DNA of 64,000 nt, taken from NCBI RefSeq assembly GCF_041320595.1, contig NZ_CP166625.1, positions 5,330,001 to 5,394,000 on the forward strand, read 5' to 3'. Below are positions 18,533 to 25,628 of this stretch, in pieces (positions within the stretch are counted from its first letter, which is position 1; the number at the start of each line of letters is the position of its first letter). The notes below the pieces were generated by a model. The model had not been told where the DNA came from, did not search any database, and saw only the letters and a list, made by a program, of their open reading frames with translations. A program made the translations under genes and the position numbers. The DNA comes from Pleomorphomonas sp. PLEO (GTDB lineage: Bacteria; Pseudomonadota; Alphaproteobacteria; Rhizobiales; Pleomorphomonadaceae).

Positions 18533-19297
18533 TCAGTGGATGCCAGTCATCTTGCAGACACGGCAGACATCGACAAGACGAATGCGGTCATTGCGCTCGA
18601 TGGAGATGACGCCGCGCCGCTTGAGATCGGACAGCACGCGGCTCACCGTCTCGATGGTGAGGCCGAGGAAGTCGGCGATCTCCTGCCGCGTCATCTTAAG
18701 CACCACCAACTCGCTATCGGCGCTGTGCCGTTCGCTCAGGCGTTCCGGGCCGGTACAGCCGACAACGCCGCGGCCGGGCACGAAGCGCATCAGGAAGCTA
18801 GCCACCCGTTCCGTAGCCGACTTGCGCCCGAGCAACACCGCGTGGCTGTGTAGCGCCTCAATGCGCGTCAGCAGACAGCGATTGACGTGGGCGAGCAGAT
18901 CGGTCGACTGATCGATGTCACGGCGATCGAGAACCCGCACTTCGGCGTAGGTCAACGCTTCGGCCGTGCAATCGTAGACGCCCGTCAGCGAATGACCGCA
19001 GAGGTCGCCTTCGCCAAGAATGTCGACGACCTGCCGACGACCGTCGCCCAGCAGGCGATAGAGCATGATCTGACCGCTGACCACTTCGTAGACGTGGCTT
19101 GCCGCGTCATCCTCACGGAACAGCACGGAATGGGCATCATGGCGGTCAAGCCGGGCACGCGGCGACGCGCGGTAGTGCGTCCAGGCGCTGTCGTCAACCG
19201 GCGCACGCACTCTGGTGCCCAGATAACGGCTGCGATGGCGACTATTATCAAAGCCGCCGGAGCTCTCGTCGAATGACGTCTTTTTCTCAATGAACAT
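18533..19297 (-). CDS. fixK: Crp/Fnr-family regulator, FixK-like
   Basis: The 254-aa protein has an N-terminal cyclic-nucleotide-like sensor domain and a C-terminal winged helix (MTRQEIADFLGLTIETVSRVL), whose ETVSR recognition helix matches the E-SR contact pattern of FNR/FixK for TTGA half-sites. The N-terminal cysteine cluster that FNR needs for its [4Fe-4S] sensor is absent, so it should not sense oxygen directly. That favours FixK, activated through FixJ, over FnrL. ATG 19297 follows a GAGGAGGG site. A CxxC near the C-terminus (CRVC) is unexplained. Probable targets are the boxes before hemA, ccoN and hemN. Confidence 0.88.
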   Translation of the reverse strand: MFIEKKTSFDESSGGFDNSRHRSRYLGTRVRAPVDDSAWTHYRASPRARLDRHDAHSVLFREDDAASHVYEVVSGQIMLYRLLGDGRRQVVDILGEGDLCGHSLTGVYDCTAEALTYAEVRVLDRRDIDQSTDLLAHVNRCLLTRIEALHSHAVLLGRKSATERVASFLMRFVPGRGVVGCTGPERLSERHSADSELVVLKMTRQEIADFLGLTIETVSRVLSDLKRRGVISIERNDRIRLVDVCRVCKMTGIH

Positions 19298-19481
19298 CGA
19301 TCCCTCCTCGATGACACATGCTCGATGACACGTGGTCGTCAGGCCACCGGAAGATCGACCGGCCATCCGTCCATGGCCGCCTCTTTTTCCCGCCAGCTCG
19401 ACCGAAACCCGTCCGCTTCGGCCGCACCACTATCGATAATGGCACAATATGGACAAATGTGCCCTGCGGTAATTCGTTTGG

Positions 19482-19601
19482 TTACTTAACCATCTGAGGA
19501 AAGATGACTGGGTAAGGCACCGACAGGCCGCGGCGGACCAAGTGGTAACCATAGGCTACCACCACGCTCACGGAACGTCCCAGGATGGACACCGCGAGCA
19601 C
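19482..19601 (-). CDS. Possible tiny membrane protein (doubtful)
   Basis: An open frame of 39 codons from a GTG reads as a hydrophobic helix followed by YHLVRRGLSVPYPVIFPQ and ends in TAA. The frame stays open and protein-like upstream (RILYVFACFVLAVSILGRS), but it has no good start codon or ribosome-binding site. An ATG lies one base out of frame further upstream (in ATGCTCGGG), so this could be a frameshifted remnant. Included because the composition looks coding; confidence is low. Confidence 0.2.
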   Translation of the reverse strand: MLAVSILGRSVSVVVAYGYHLVRRGLSVPYPVIFPQMVK

Positions 19602-19664
19602 AAAGCAGGCAAAAACATAGAGAATACGGCTACGCGCCGTCCTACTCCCCGAGCATCGCAGGAC

Positions 19665-19686
19665 AAAAAAACCCGGCGAACCGGGT
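19665..19686 (-). terminator. Rho-independent terminator of the FixT-like receiver gene
   Basis: On the minus strand ACCCGG, a TTCG tetraloop and CCGGGT are followed by a run of T residues. It lies 29 bp past the receiver stop codon and separates that gene from fixK. Confidence 0.88.
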
Positions 19687-19714
19687 GACCAAACCAGGAT
19701 CGAGGCAGATAAGA

Positions 19715-20053
19715 TCAGGCGGTGATCGCTTCCAGCCAGTCGGCAGCCGGCGGCTTGCGCAGAATCTTGAGATCGGACAGCCCCTCGGTCTCGCGAGCGA
19801 TCGTCCGCGAAGACTTGCCGGAGATAGCAATCACCTTTGGGTTTGCCCCGGCTTTCTCGAGATGGCGCACAAGCTCGCCACCGCTCATACCGGGCAGGCC
19901 AAGGTCCACGATCATCGTGTCCTCGGACGTCAAAGATGCGGAATGAATGAGTTCCTCGGCGGTCGAAAAAACACGCACCGACAATCCCGCTCCGGAGAGC
20001 AGGGATTGCAGCGCGTCGGCGACCGAAGGATCGTCCTCAACAATGATATACAT
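19715..20053 (-). CDS. Single-domain receiver, FixT-like candidate
   Basis: This 112-aa protein is a lone receiver domain with acidic pocket EDD (residues 6-8), phospho-acceptor Asp50 in MIVDLGLPGMSG, switch Ser78 and Lys100 in KPP. It lies between fixJ and fixK. In Caulobacter a single receiver, FixT, inhibits FixL autophosphorylation and forms a feedback loop; position and size suggest the same here. It has no cysteine, so an Fe-S-based oxygen response reported for Caulobacter FixT would not apply. ATG 20053 has AAGAG upstream. An alternative role is a phosphate sink. Confidence 0.8.
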   Translation of the reverse strand: MYIIVEDDPSVADALQSLLSGAGLSVRVFSTAEELIHSASLTSEDTMIVDLGLPGMSGGELVRHLEKAGANPKVIAISGKSSRTIARETEGLSDLKILRKPPAADWLEAITA

Positions 20054-20127
20054 TGGCAACACTCTTAATCTGCGAGACGCTAACCAGTCGCAGGAAAAAG
20101 TAGTGTGCCCTGATCAACCGACAATGT

Positions 20128-20748
20128 TTATCCGTGATCTCCCGTATGCGCAGTCAGCACGATGCGGACGAGATCGGCGGCGTTGCGCGCACCGAGCTTT
20201 TCCATGATACGTGCGCGATGCACTTCGATGGTGCGCGGGGAAATACCAAGCCGCCGCCCGGCTTCCTTATTGGAGGCGCCGCCGGTGATTTCCTGGAGAA
20301 CATCGCGCTCACGCGGCGTCAAATGCTCGGCGCCAGGGAAGCTGAGAGCGGGCGCGCCACCGTTGATGTGACGGCCGTAGGAGGCAATCGCCTCGCGTAC
20401 CCGCGTCACCACCGTGTCGGCGTCGAATGGCTTCTCGATGAAGTCGGTTGCACCAGCCTTGATGGCACTCACAGCCATGGGGATATCACCCTGGCCGGAG
20501 ATGATGAACACCGGCGATGGGAAGGTACCGACATCGATCGAGCGGAGAATGTCGAGACCGGATTTACCCGGCATATGGACGTCGAGCAGCACGCAAGAGG
20601 GCTTATCCGTCTTGAGTGCCGTCAGGAACTGGTCGCCGTCCGCGAATGTCCTGACACCGTAACCTTCCATCTCGAAAATGACCGACAGCGCGTCCCGCAC
20701 CGAGGCGTCATCATCGACAACGAAGATTTTTCCTTCTGTTTCAGCCAT
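20128..20748 (-). CDS. fixJ: Two-component response regulator FixJ
   Basis: The 206-aa protein has an N-terminal receiver (VVDDDASVRDAL, phospho-acceptor Asp56 in LLDVHMPGKSGLD, ISGQGDIPMAV, EKPFD) and a C-terminal LuxR-type helix-turn-helix (LTPRERDVLQEI, GISPRTIEVHRARIM). FixL phosphorylates FixJ when oxygen is low, and FixJ then activates fixK. The ATG at 20748 fits the family start. It lies 250 bp downstream of fixL in the same direction. Confidence 0.95.
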   Translation of the reverse strand: MAETEGKIFVVDDDASVRDALSVIFEMEGYGVRTFADGDQFLTALKTDKPSCVLLDVHMPGKSGLDILRSIDVGTFPSPVFIISGQGDIPMAVSAIKAGATDFIEKPFDADTVVTRVREAIASYGRHINGGAPALSFPGAEHLTPRERDVLQEITGGASNKEAGRRLGISPRTIEVHRARIMEKLGARNAADLVRIVLTAHTGDHG

Positions 20749-20998
20749 GTCACCCTTCCTCAATCTGAGGATCCCTGAAGACCGCCAGGGTCCCGCCCGG
20801 CTAGCCAAGTCCATGGATCACGTCCGCTCCGCGTCCTTACGGCCTGCCAGCCGAAGGGCTGGCTCGCCGCAAAACCACCGCGGACCTTGTTGGTCTAAGT
20901 ATTTATACGGCGAAACCCCTGGCCGCGCCAGTTGTCGTCCGCCCGGACGACCGTATTGAACTGTTTCCTTCCCCCACCGACGCTCGCCACGCCGCCTC
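20749..20998. other. Spacer fixL-fixJ with hairpin
   Basis: The 250 bp are noncoding. A perfect 7-bp stem (GCCAGCC 20846-20852, GGCTGGC 20857-20863) with a 4-nt loop lies in the middle. It is not followed by a T-run on either strand, so its role is open. Confidence 0.4.
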
Positions 20999-22162
20999 TC
21001 ACCCCCACGTATCGTCTTCCGCCTCGTCCGGACGGTGCATCGGCAGCATCAGCGTGAACGTCGCCCCCTGCCCGTTGCCGCCGGGATCGGCCATGAGATC
21101 GCCACCATGATTCTGGGCGATCGCACGGGAAATCGCGAGCCCAAGCCCCATGCCAGACTTCTTTGTCGTACTGAACGTCTTGAACAACGACTTTCCGGTG
21201 TCCTCGGAGAAACCAAGCCCGCTGTCGGTCACCGATACGAAGGCCGATCGATCATCAGAGCCGATCGATACCTTCACCCAGCGCTCCTCGCTCTCCTTGG
21301 CCACCTCAAGAGCATTGCGCAGCAGGTTGAGAATGATTTGCTGGATCTGTGTCGCATCGGCATCGACATGAATCGGCGTCATACCAAAGACGCGACGTAT
21401 GGTGACTGTGGCACCCTGCGCAACAAATTCGCTGAGGTCGAGCGCTTCGTTGACCACCTCGCGCAGATCGATAGTCGCGCGCTCAGGATCGCGTTTCTCC
21501 ACCATCTGGCGCATGCGCTGGACGATATGGCTGGCCCGCTCAGCCTCTTGCACGGCCTTGTCGAGCACCTCAAGCATCTTGTCGCTTGGCGGTTTGCCGT
21601 CGGCGTGGCAGGACTTGATCTGTCGTGCCACCGCCTGAAGATAGAGCAGCAACGCCGTGAGCGGCTGGTTGAGTTCGTGCGCCATGGCAGCGCCCATCTC
21701 GTCCATGGCGGACAGGCGCGTCATATGCACCACCTGCGCCTGCAACTGCGACACACGCTGCTCGACGGCGCGACGGGAGCGCAGATCACGCAGCACGCCT
21801 ATATATTGACGCCCCTCGGCGGTCTTCGCCTCGCCGACCGACAGCTCCAAGGGAAAAACAGAGCCATCACGGTGCATGCCGGAAACTTCTCGGCCGATGC
21901 CGATGATCCGTTTCTCGCCGGTCCGGTGATAATTGTGCATGAAGCGGTCGTGGGAGAGCGAGAATTCCGGCGGCATGATCAGCGATACGTTCTGGCCGAT
22001 CGCCTCCTGAGAGGTGTAGCCGAACAGTTGCTCGCAGATCTTGTTGAAGACCAACATGCGACCAGTCTCGTCGATAACGATGACGCCATCGGCGGCAGTA
22101 TCGAGAAGGCTCTCGAAACGAGCCTCCGAAACCGCAGTCCGACGGTCCTCGAGTTCTCCCAT
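20999..22162 (-). CDS. fixL: Oxygen-sensing haem-PAS histidine kinase FixL
   Basis: The 387-aa soluble kinase has one PAS domain (about 14-128), a coiled linker, a HisKA segment with phospho-accepting His162 in AHELNQPL, and an HATPase domain (NLLRNALEV, DSGLGFSED, GMGLGLAIS). The PAS matches haem-binding FixL: candidate proximal His71 (LSHDRF) and distal Arg91 in IIGIGREVSG. There are no membrane helices, like Bradyrhizobium FixL and unlike the Sinorhizobium protein. ATG 22162 is chosen for the GAGGCGG just upstream; an in-frame GTG at 22201 would add 13 residues. Confidence 0.93.
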   Translation of the reverse strand: MGELEDRRTAVSEARFESLLDTAADGVIVIDETGRMLVFNKICEQLFGYTSQEAIGQNVSLIMPPEFSLSHDRFMHNYHRTGEKRIIGIGREVSGMHRDGSVFPLELSVGEAKTAEGRQYIGVLRDLRSRRAVEQRVSQLQAQVVHMTRLSAMDEMGAAMAHELNQPLTALLLYLQAVARQIKSCHADGKPPSDKMLEVLDKAVQEAERASHIVQRMRQMVEKRDPERATIDLREVVNEALDLSEFVAQGATVTIRRVFGMTPIHVDADATQIQQIILNLLRNALEVAKESEERWVKVSIGSDDRSAFVSVTDSGLGFSEDTGKSLFKTFSTTKKSGMGLGLAISRAIAQNHGGDLMADPGGNGQGATFTLMLPMHRPDEAEDDTWG

Positions 22163-22324
22163 ATCCGCCTCGTTCTCCCCTACGTCCCGGCGGGCCACCA
22201 CCCGCCTACAGGCTTGTCAAATCAGGAACAGCCCTTCAGTGCAAGTCCGGATGTAACATGCACGAGTTCGACGGAAAAGGAACTGTCTCAGATCAAATTC
22301 AAATTCAAATATCCGCAAAAAACA

Positions 22325-23548
22325 CTAACGGCCGCCGACGGCCGCCCGGCGCGCCGCGAGCCAAGCCGAAAGGCGACCGAGCGCGGTGGTAATTTCGCCA
22401 GGATCGCCGGCAAAGCAAAGGCGCATGAAGCGTTCTCCTCCCCGGCCAAAAGCCGTGCCCGGCGCGATGCCGACGCCGGCCTCGCGGACCATGTCCAGGC
22501 AGAGCTGGCGCGTGTCGCTTTCGCCTTCGACCGAAAAGAACAGATAGAAGGCGCCATCTGGCGGCGACAACGTGACGCCACCCGCCGCTGCGAGCGCTGC
22601 GACGACCGCCGCTCTGTTGTCGCGCGCCCGGGCAATCTGAAAGGCCAGGAAATTTTCGCCGTTATCGAGCGCCTCGGTCGCCGCCCGCTGCATGAAGACG
22701 GCCGTTCCGGAACTTGTGTATTGCACCAGATTCTGGACGGTGGCGTTGAGAGTTGCAGGCACTTCGATCCAGCCGATCCGCCAACCGGTCATCGCCCAGT
22801 TCTTCGAGAATGTGTTGACGAAGATCAGCCGATCCTCGGGCTCGGCTACCTCATGGAAAGAGGGGGCCACCGGCAGGCCGTCCAGATAGCAGAAGCGGCC
22901 GTAGACCTCGTCGGCGACGATCCAGATGCCATGCCGACGGGTGATGTCGAGAATGGAGGCAAGTCGATCGCGGCTCGCGACCCAGCCGGAAGGATTGCTG
23001 GGCGAATTGATGAAGATGGCTCGCGTGCGAGGCGTGATCGCGGCTTCAAGATCGTCAGGATCAAGATCCCAGCCGGCGGCGCCCAGACGCATCGGCAACT
23101 CGCGCACTATGGCGCCGCACAACGCGGCGGCGGCTGGCGCGTTCGGCCAAGCGGGCGTCGGTACGATCACTTCGTCACCGGATCCGGCGACCAGTGACGC
23201 TGCCATCTGAATGGCGTGCATACCGGAGCTGGTGACAACGAAGCGATTCACGTCGGCGGGTCGTCCCCCGAACGGCCCATAGAGCCGATCATGATAGCGG
23301 CAGAGGGCTTCCCTCAGCTCCGGCAGGCCGGCCTGATGGGTGTAGAAGGTTTCTCCGGCCATCAGCGAACGGATCGCCGCATCGCGAATGTTATCAGGCG
23401 TCGGCAGACTGCCCTCACCCACCCACAGCTTGGCTGTCCCCGGCCTTCGCAGTCCTTCAAGGTGAACCTCGACGATACCGCTTGGCGGGGCATTCCGAGC
23501 GGCTGGCCTGATGTCGTCGAGAAAACGCGCGGCAGCTTCTGATGTCAT
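22325..23548 (-). CDS. Class I/II pyridoxal-phosphate aminotransferase
   Basis: The 407-aa fold-type I aminotransferase has SPSNPSGW, the DEVYGRFCY region, and PLP-lysine motif NTFSKNWAMTGWRIGW. It is of the aspartate/aromatic aminotransferase group, whose members move amino groups between amino acids and 2-oxo acids; the substrate cannot be assigned. The gene stands alone between fixL and mscL and is likely a single transcription unit. Confidence 0.88.
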   Translation of the reverse strand: MTSEAAARFLDDIRPAARNAPPSGIVEVHLEGLRRPGTAKLWVGEGSLPTPDNIRDAAIRSLMAGETFYTHQAGLPELREALCRYHDRLYGPFGGRPADVNRFVVTSSGMHAIQMAASLVAGSGDEVIVPTPAWPNAPAAAALCGAIVRELPMRLGAAGWDLDPDDLEAAITPRTRAIFINSPSNPSGWVASRDRLASILDITRRHGIWIVADEVYGRFCYLDGLPVAPSFHEVAEPEDRLIFVNTFSKNWAMTGWRIGWIEVPATLNATVQNLVQYTSSGTAVFMQRAATEALDNGENFLAFQIARARDNRAAVVAALAAAGGVTLSPPDGAFYLFFSVEGESDTRQLCLDMVREAGVGIAPGTAFGRGGERFMRLCFAGDPGEITTALGRLSAWLAARRAAVGGR

Positions 23549-23672
23549 GAGGGAGCCTGCTCGAAGGGTTGGCGGGAATCACCGTCCCCTGGAGATATCA
23601 GTCCCGCAAAAACGAATCAAAAGACAAGATATGGAGGAAGCTGCCGCAAGGCCGCACCCGTTGCCCAGCCGG

Positions 23673-24089
23673 TTAGCCCTTCTTCAGAAGGTCGCGAATC
23701 TCCGCGAGCAGCGCGACATCTGCCGGCACCTCCGGCGGCGCTTCAACAACCGGCTCGCTATCGTTCTTCATGCGGTTCATCAGCTTGACCACCAGGAACA
23801 ATACGAAGGCGATGATCAGAAAGTTGATGGCCAGCGTCACGAAGTTGCCGTAGGCGATCGTCGCACCTGCCTTTCGGGCGGCGACAAGATCCCCCACCAC
23901 CGGGGTTCCCGATAGCTGAACGTAGAGATTGGTGAAATCGATGCCGCCAGTGATGAGCCCGATGACCGGCATCAGGAGGTCGGCGACAATCGAATTGACC
24001 AGCCCGCCAAAGGCCCCGCCGATGATCACACCGATGGCGAGGTCGACCATATTACCGCGCAGTGCGAATTCCTTGAATTCCTTGAGCAT
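23673..24089 (-). CDS. mscL: Large-conductance mechanosensitive channel MscL
   Basis: The 138-aa protein begins with the MscL N-terminal helix and first pore helix ([38 protein letters not shown]), has a periplasmic loop and a second helix ([17 protein letters not shown]), and ends in a charged helix ([11 protein letters not shown]). It opens when membrane tension rises and releases solutes during hypo-osmotic shock. GGAGATGAG precedes the ATG. Confidence 0.97.
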   Translation of the reverse strand: MLKEFKEFALRGNMVDLAIGVIIGGAFGGLVNSIVADLLMPVIGLITGGIDFTNLYVQLSGTPVVGDLVAARKAGATIAYGNFVTLAINFLIIAFVLFLVVKLMNRMKNDSEPVVEAPPEVPADVALLAEIRDLLKKG

Positions 24090-24226
24090 CTCTCATCTCC
24101 CCACAGGTGCTTAAGGTAAACCCGATCATGCCGCAGCACCTGTCGCACCGCTATGCCTCATGCCGCAGACGACTGCATTTTTCCAAATAAAACTGTGGAA
24201 TTTGGCCGCCGCCATAATGCGAGGCG

Positions 24227-24655
24227 CTAGATCGGCCCCTCATCTCGCTGGCGCAGTCGCTCCACGAGATCGAAGAAGTGGCGGAACATGCGGTCGCCAA
24301 GATCCAGAAACTCCTGGAGGTGTTGCTCGTCTTCCTTATCGAGAAGCGGCGCCAGCGCCTTCTTATTTTGTGCCTCTAGCTCCGCGATGTGCTTGCTCAG
24401 CCGATCGTTCTCCGCCTCGAGTTCGGCAATGCGATCCTCGTAGGCCTTGCGGTCCTCAGCGATCAATTGGCAAGACCAGGCTCCGTCGCGTGCGGAGCAG
24501 TGCGAGACATCGCCGGTGCGGCGGTCAATCTTGAGATAGTCCCCGACGGCCGGCTGCAAACTGTAGCCTTCGTCAGCCGGCAGGGCCTGAGCGGAGGCGG
24601 CTGTGACGGAGACAAGAGTGCCGAACGCAACAAGGGCTGCCAGGATCGCGCGCAT
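24227..24655 (-). CDS. Secreted coiled-coil hypothetical protein
   Basis: The 142-aa protein starts at the ATG at 24655, giving a signal peptide MRAILAALVAFGTLVSVTA with cleavage probably after ASAQA. A short region with two cysteines (HCSARDGAWSCQ) resembles a WSC-like turn seen in small periplasmic proteins of Hyphomicrobiales, then a long charged coiled coil (EDRIAELEAENDRLSKHIAEL) follows. No known function. The longer ORF extending to 24838 runs through GC-rich repeated sequence and is not believed. Confidence 0.65.
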   Translation of the reverse strand: MRAILAALVAFGTLVSVTAASAQALPADEGYSLQPAVGDYLKIDRRTGDVSHCSARDGAWSCQLIAEDRKAYEDRIAELEAENDRLSKHIAELEAQNKKALAPLLDKEDEQHLQEFLDLGDRMFRHFFDLVERLRQRDEGPI

Positions 24656-24734
24656 TGTGGTTTTCCCGGTTGGTCTCTCGACAGAAGAATACCCTATCAC
24701 GCCCGCGACGGCTTCTTTATTTAAGCCTGAATCG

Positions 24735-24836
24735 TCGGCGGGCCTCCGGCCCTTGGCTTCCGCTCCGCTTGGCGCCGAAACCCGCCCGAGGCGGCTTCGG
24801 CAATGTTCGGCCTCATTCGCCGGCGGGCCTCCGGCC
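24735..24836. repeat. Duplicated GC-rich 16-mer
   Basis: CGGCGGGCCTCCGGCC occurs at about 24735-24750 and again at about 24821-24836 in the same orientation, in the gap between the MerR-family gene and the secreted coiled-coil gene. Each copy can fold on itself (GGCC against GGCC), so this may be a small interspersed palindromic element. Confidence 0.5.
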
Positions 24837-24838
24837 AC

Positions 24839-25330
24839 TCAGCTCCGGCGCGCTTCCGCCTCCTTCTCTTCCTTTTCCTTGAGGAGACCGCTCACCACCG
24901 CCGTGGTGCGGCGCAACTCCATCAGCGCCTGTTCGATTTCCTTTTTCTGCTTCTCCAGGATCGCGATCCGGTCGTTGAAACGGTCGAGCGCCACCTTGAG
25001 CTGGGCCACCTGGCCGTCGCGAAGATCGTAGAGATCGAGCATCCCCTTGATCTCGGTCAGCGAGAAACCGACACGCTTTCCCATCAGCACGAGTTTGAGA
25101 CGCGCCCTGTCCCGTCGGGAATAGAGGCGATTGAGGCCCTCGCGGCGCGGGCTGACTAGCCCCTTATCCTCATAGAAACGTAGGGTGCGGAGCGTGACGT
25201 CGAACTCACGGGCGAGATCGCCGATCGAAAACAGCGACCCACGCGGGTGCAGCCCGTCATCGTCCTCAAGCTTGTCGGCAATGACGGCCCCGATTTGCGC
25301 CTCGGCAGCCGGCTCGTCGCTTTCGATCAC
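24839..25330 (-). CDS. MerR-family transcriptional regulator
   Basis: The 163-aa protein has a MerR-type winged helix (FSIGDLAREFDVTLRTLRFYEDKGLVSPRREG) at residues 34-66, an LYSRRDRARL wing and a long C-terminal coiled coil. Metal-binding cysteines are absent, so it is not a mercury or copper sensor. It resembles regulators of the branched-chain or acyl-CoA catabolism type (LiuR-like), but no such genes adjoin it. The start is a GTG at 25330. It diverges from the PodJ-like gene. Confidence 0.85.
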   Translation of the reverse strand: MIESDEPAAEAQIGAVIADKLEDDDGLHPRGSLFSIGDLAREFDVTLRTLRFYEDKGLVSPRREGLNRLYSRRDRARLKLVLMGKRVGFSLTEIKGMLDLYDLRDGQVAQLKVALDRFNDRIAILEKQKKEIEQALMELRRTTAVVSGLLKEKEEKEAEARRS

Positions 25331-25512
25331 CCGCCATACCCTCCATGCAAGGCCGCCGGAACGGCCCCACGACCGCTACCCCCGTCAAACTGCGCATAAG
25401 CTTCCCTTTACGTCAAGGATGGGTGACAGAGGCTCATAATCGTTGTTTTTCGGTGCGATCCGGTAAGGTTCCGTTCAGAGCGCTTAAAAAGCTGACAAAA
25501 CTGGCCGCGTGA

Positions 25513-25527
25513 TTAACCGGACGTTTA
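25513..25527. promoter_or_regulatory. Possible CtrA box upstream of podJ-like gene
   Basis: TTAACCGGACGTTTA fits the CtrA pattern TTAA-N7-TTAA with one mismatch. It is about 100 bp upstream of the PodJ-like start, where cell-cycle control would be expected. The short motif means chance occurrence is possible. Confidence 0.4.
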
Positions 25528-25628
25528 CCCTGTTTTTGCAAATTGCCCTGTGAATGAATGCATCCTGGCGGTGTTCCATCTCGGCGGCTCTTGCCGCGAG
25601 GGTGGCATTGCAAACGGGGAGAACGATC

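Larger units (their letters stand above)
19298..19714. other. Intergenic region upstream of fixK
   Basis: The 417 bp hold the terminator of the upstream receiver gene (19665-19686), a possible 39-codon membrane ORF (19482-19601) and an AT-rich stretch near 19430-19490 that probably includes the fixK promoter. TAAGTAA on the minus strand near 19482-19488 resembles part of known FixJ sites, but this is weak. Confidence 0.45.

Noticed and set aside
21035-23197. A 720-residue plus-strand frame over fixL and the aminotransferase
   Set aside because: It is antisense to two clear genes and has shadow composition.
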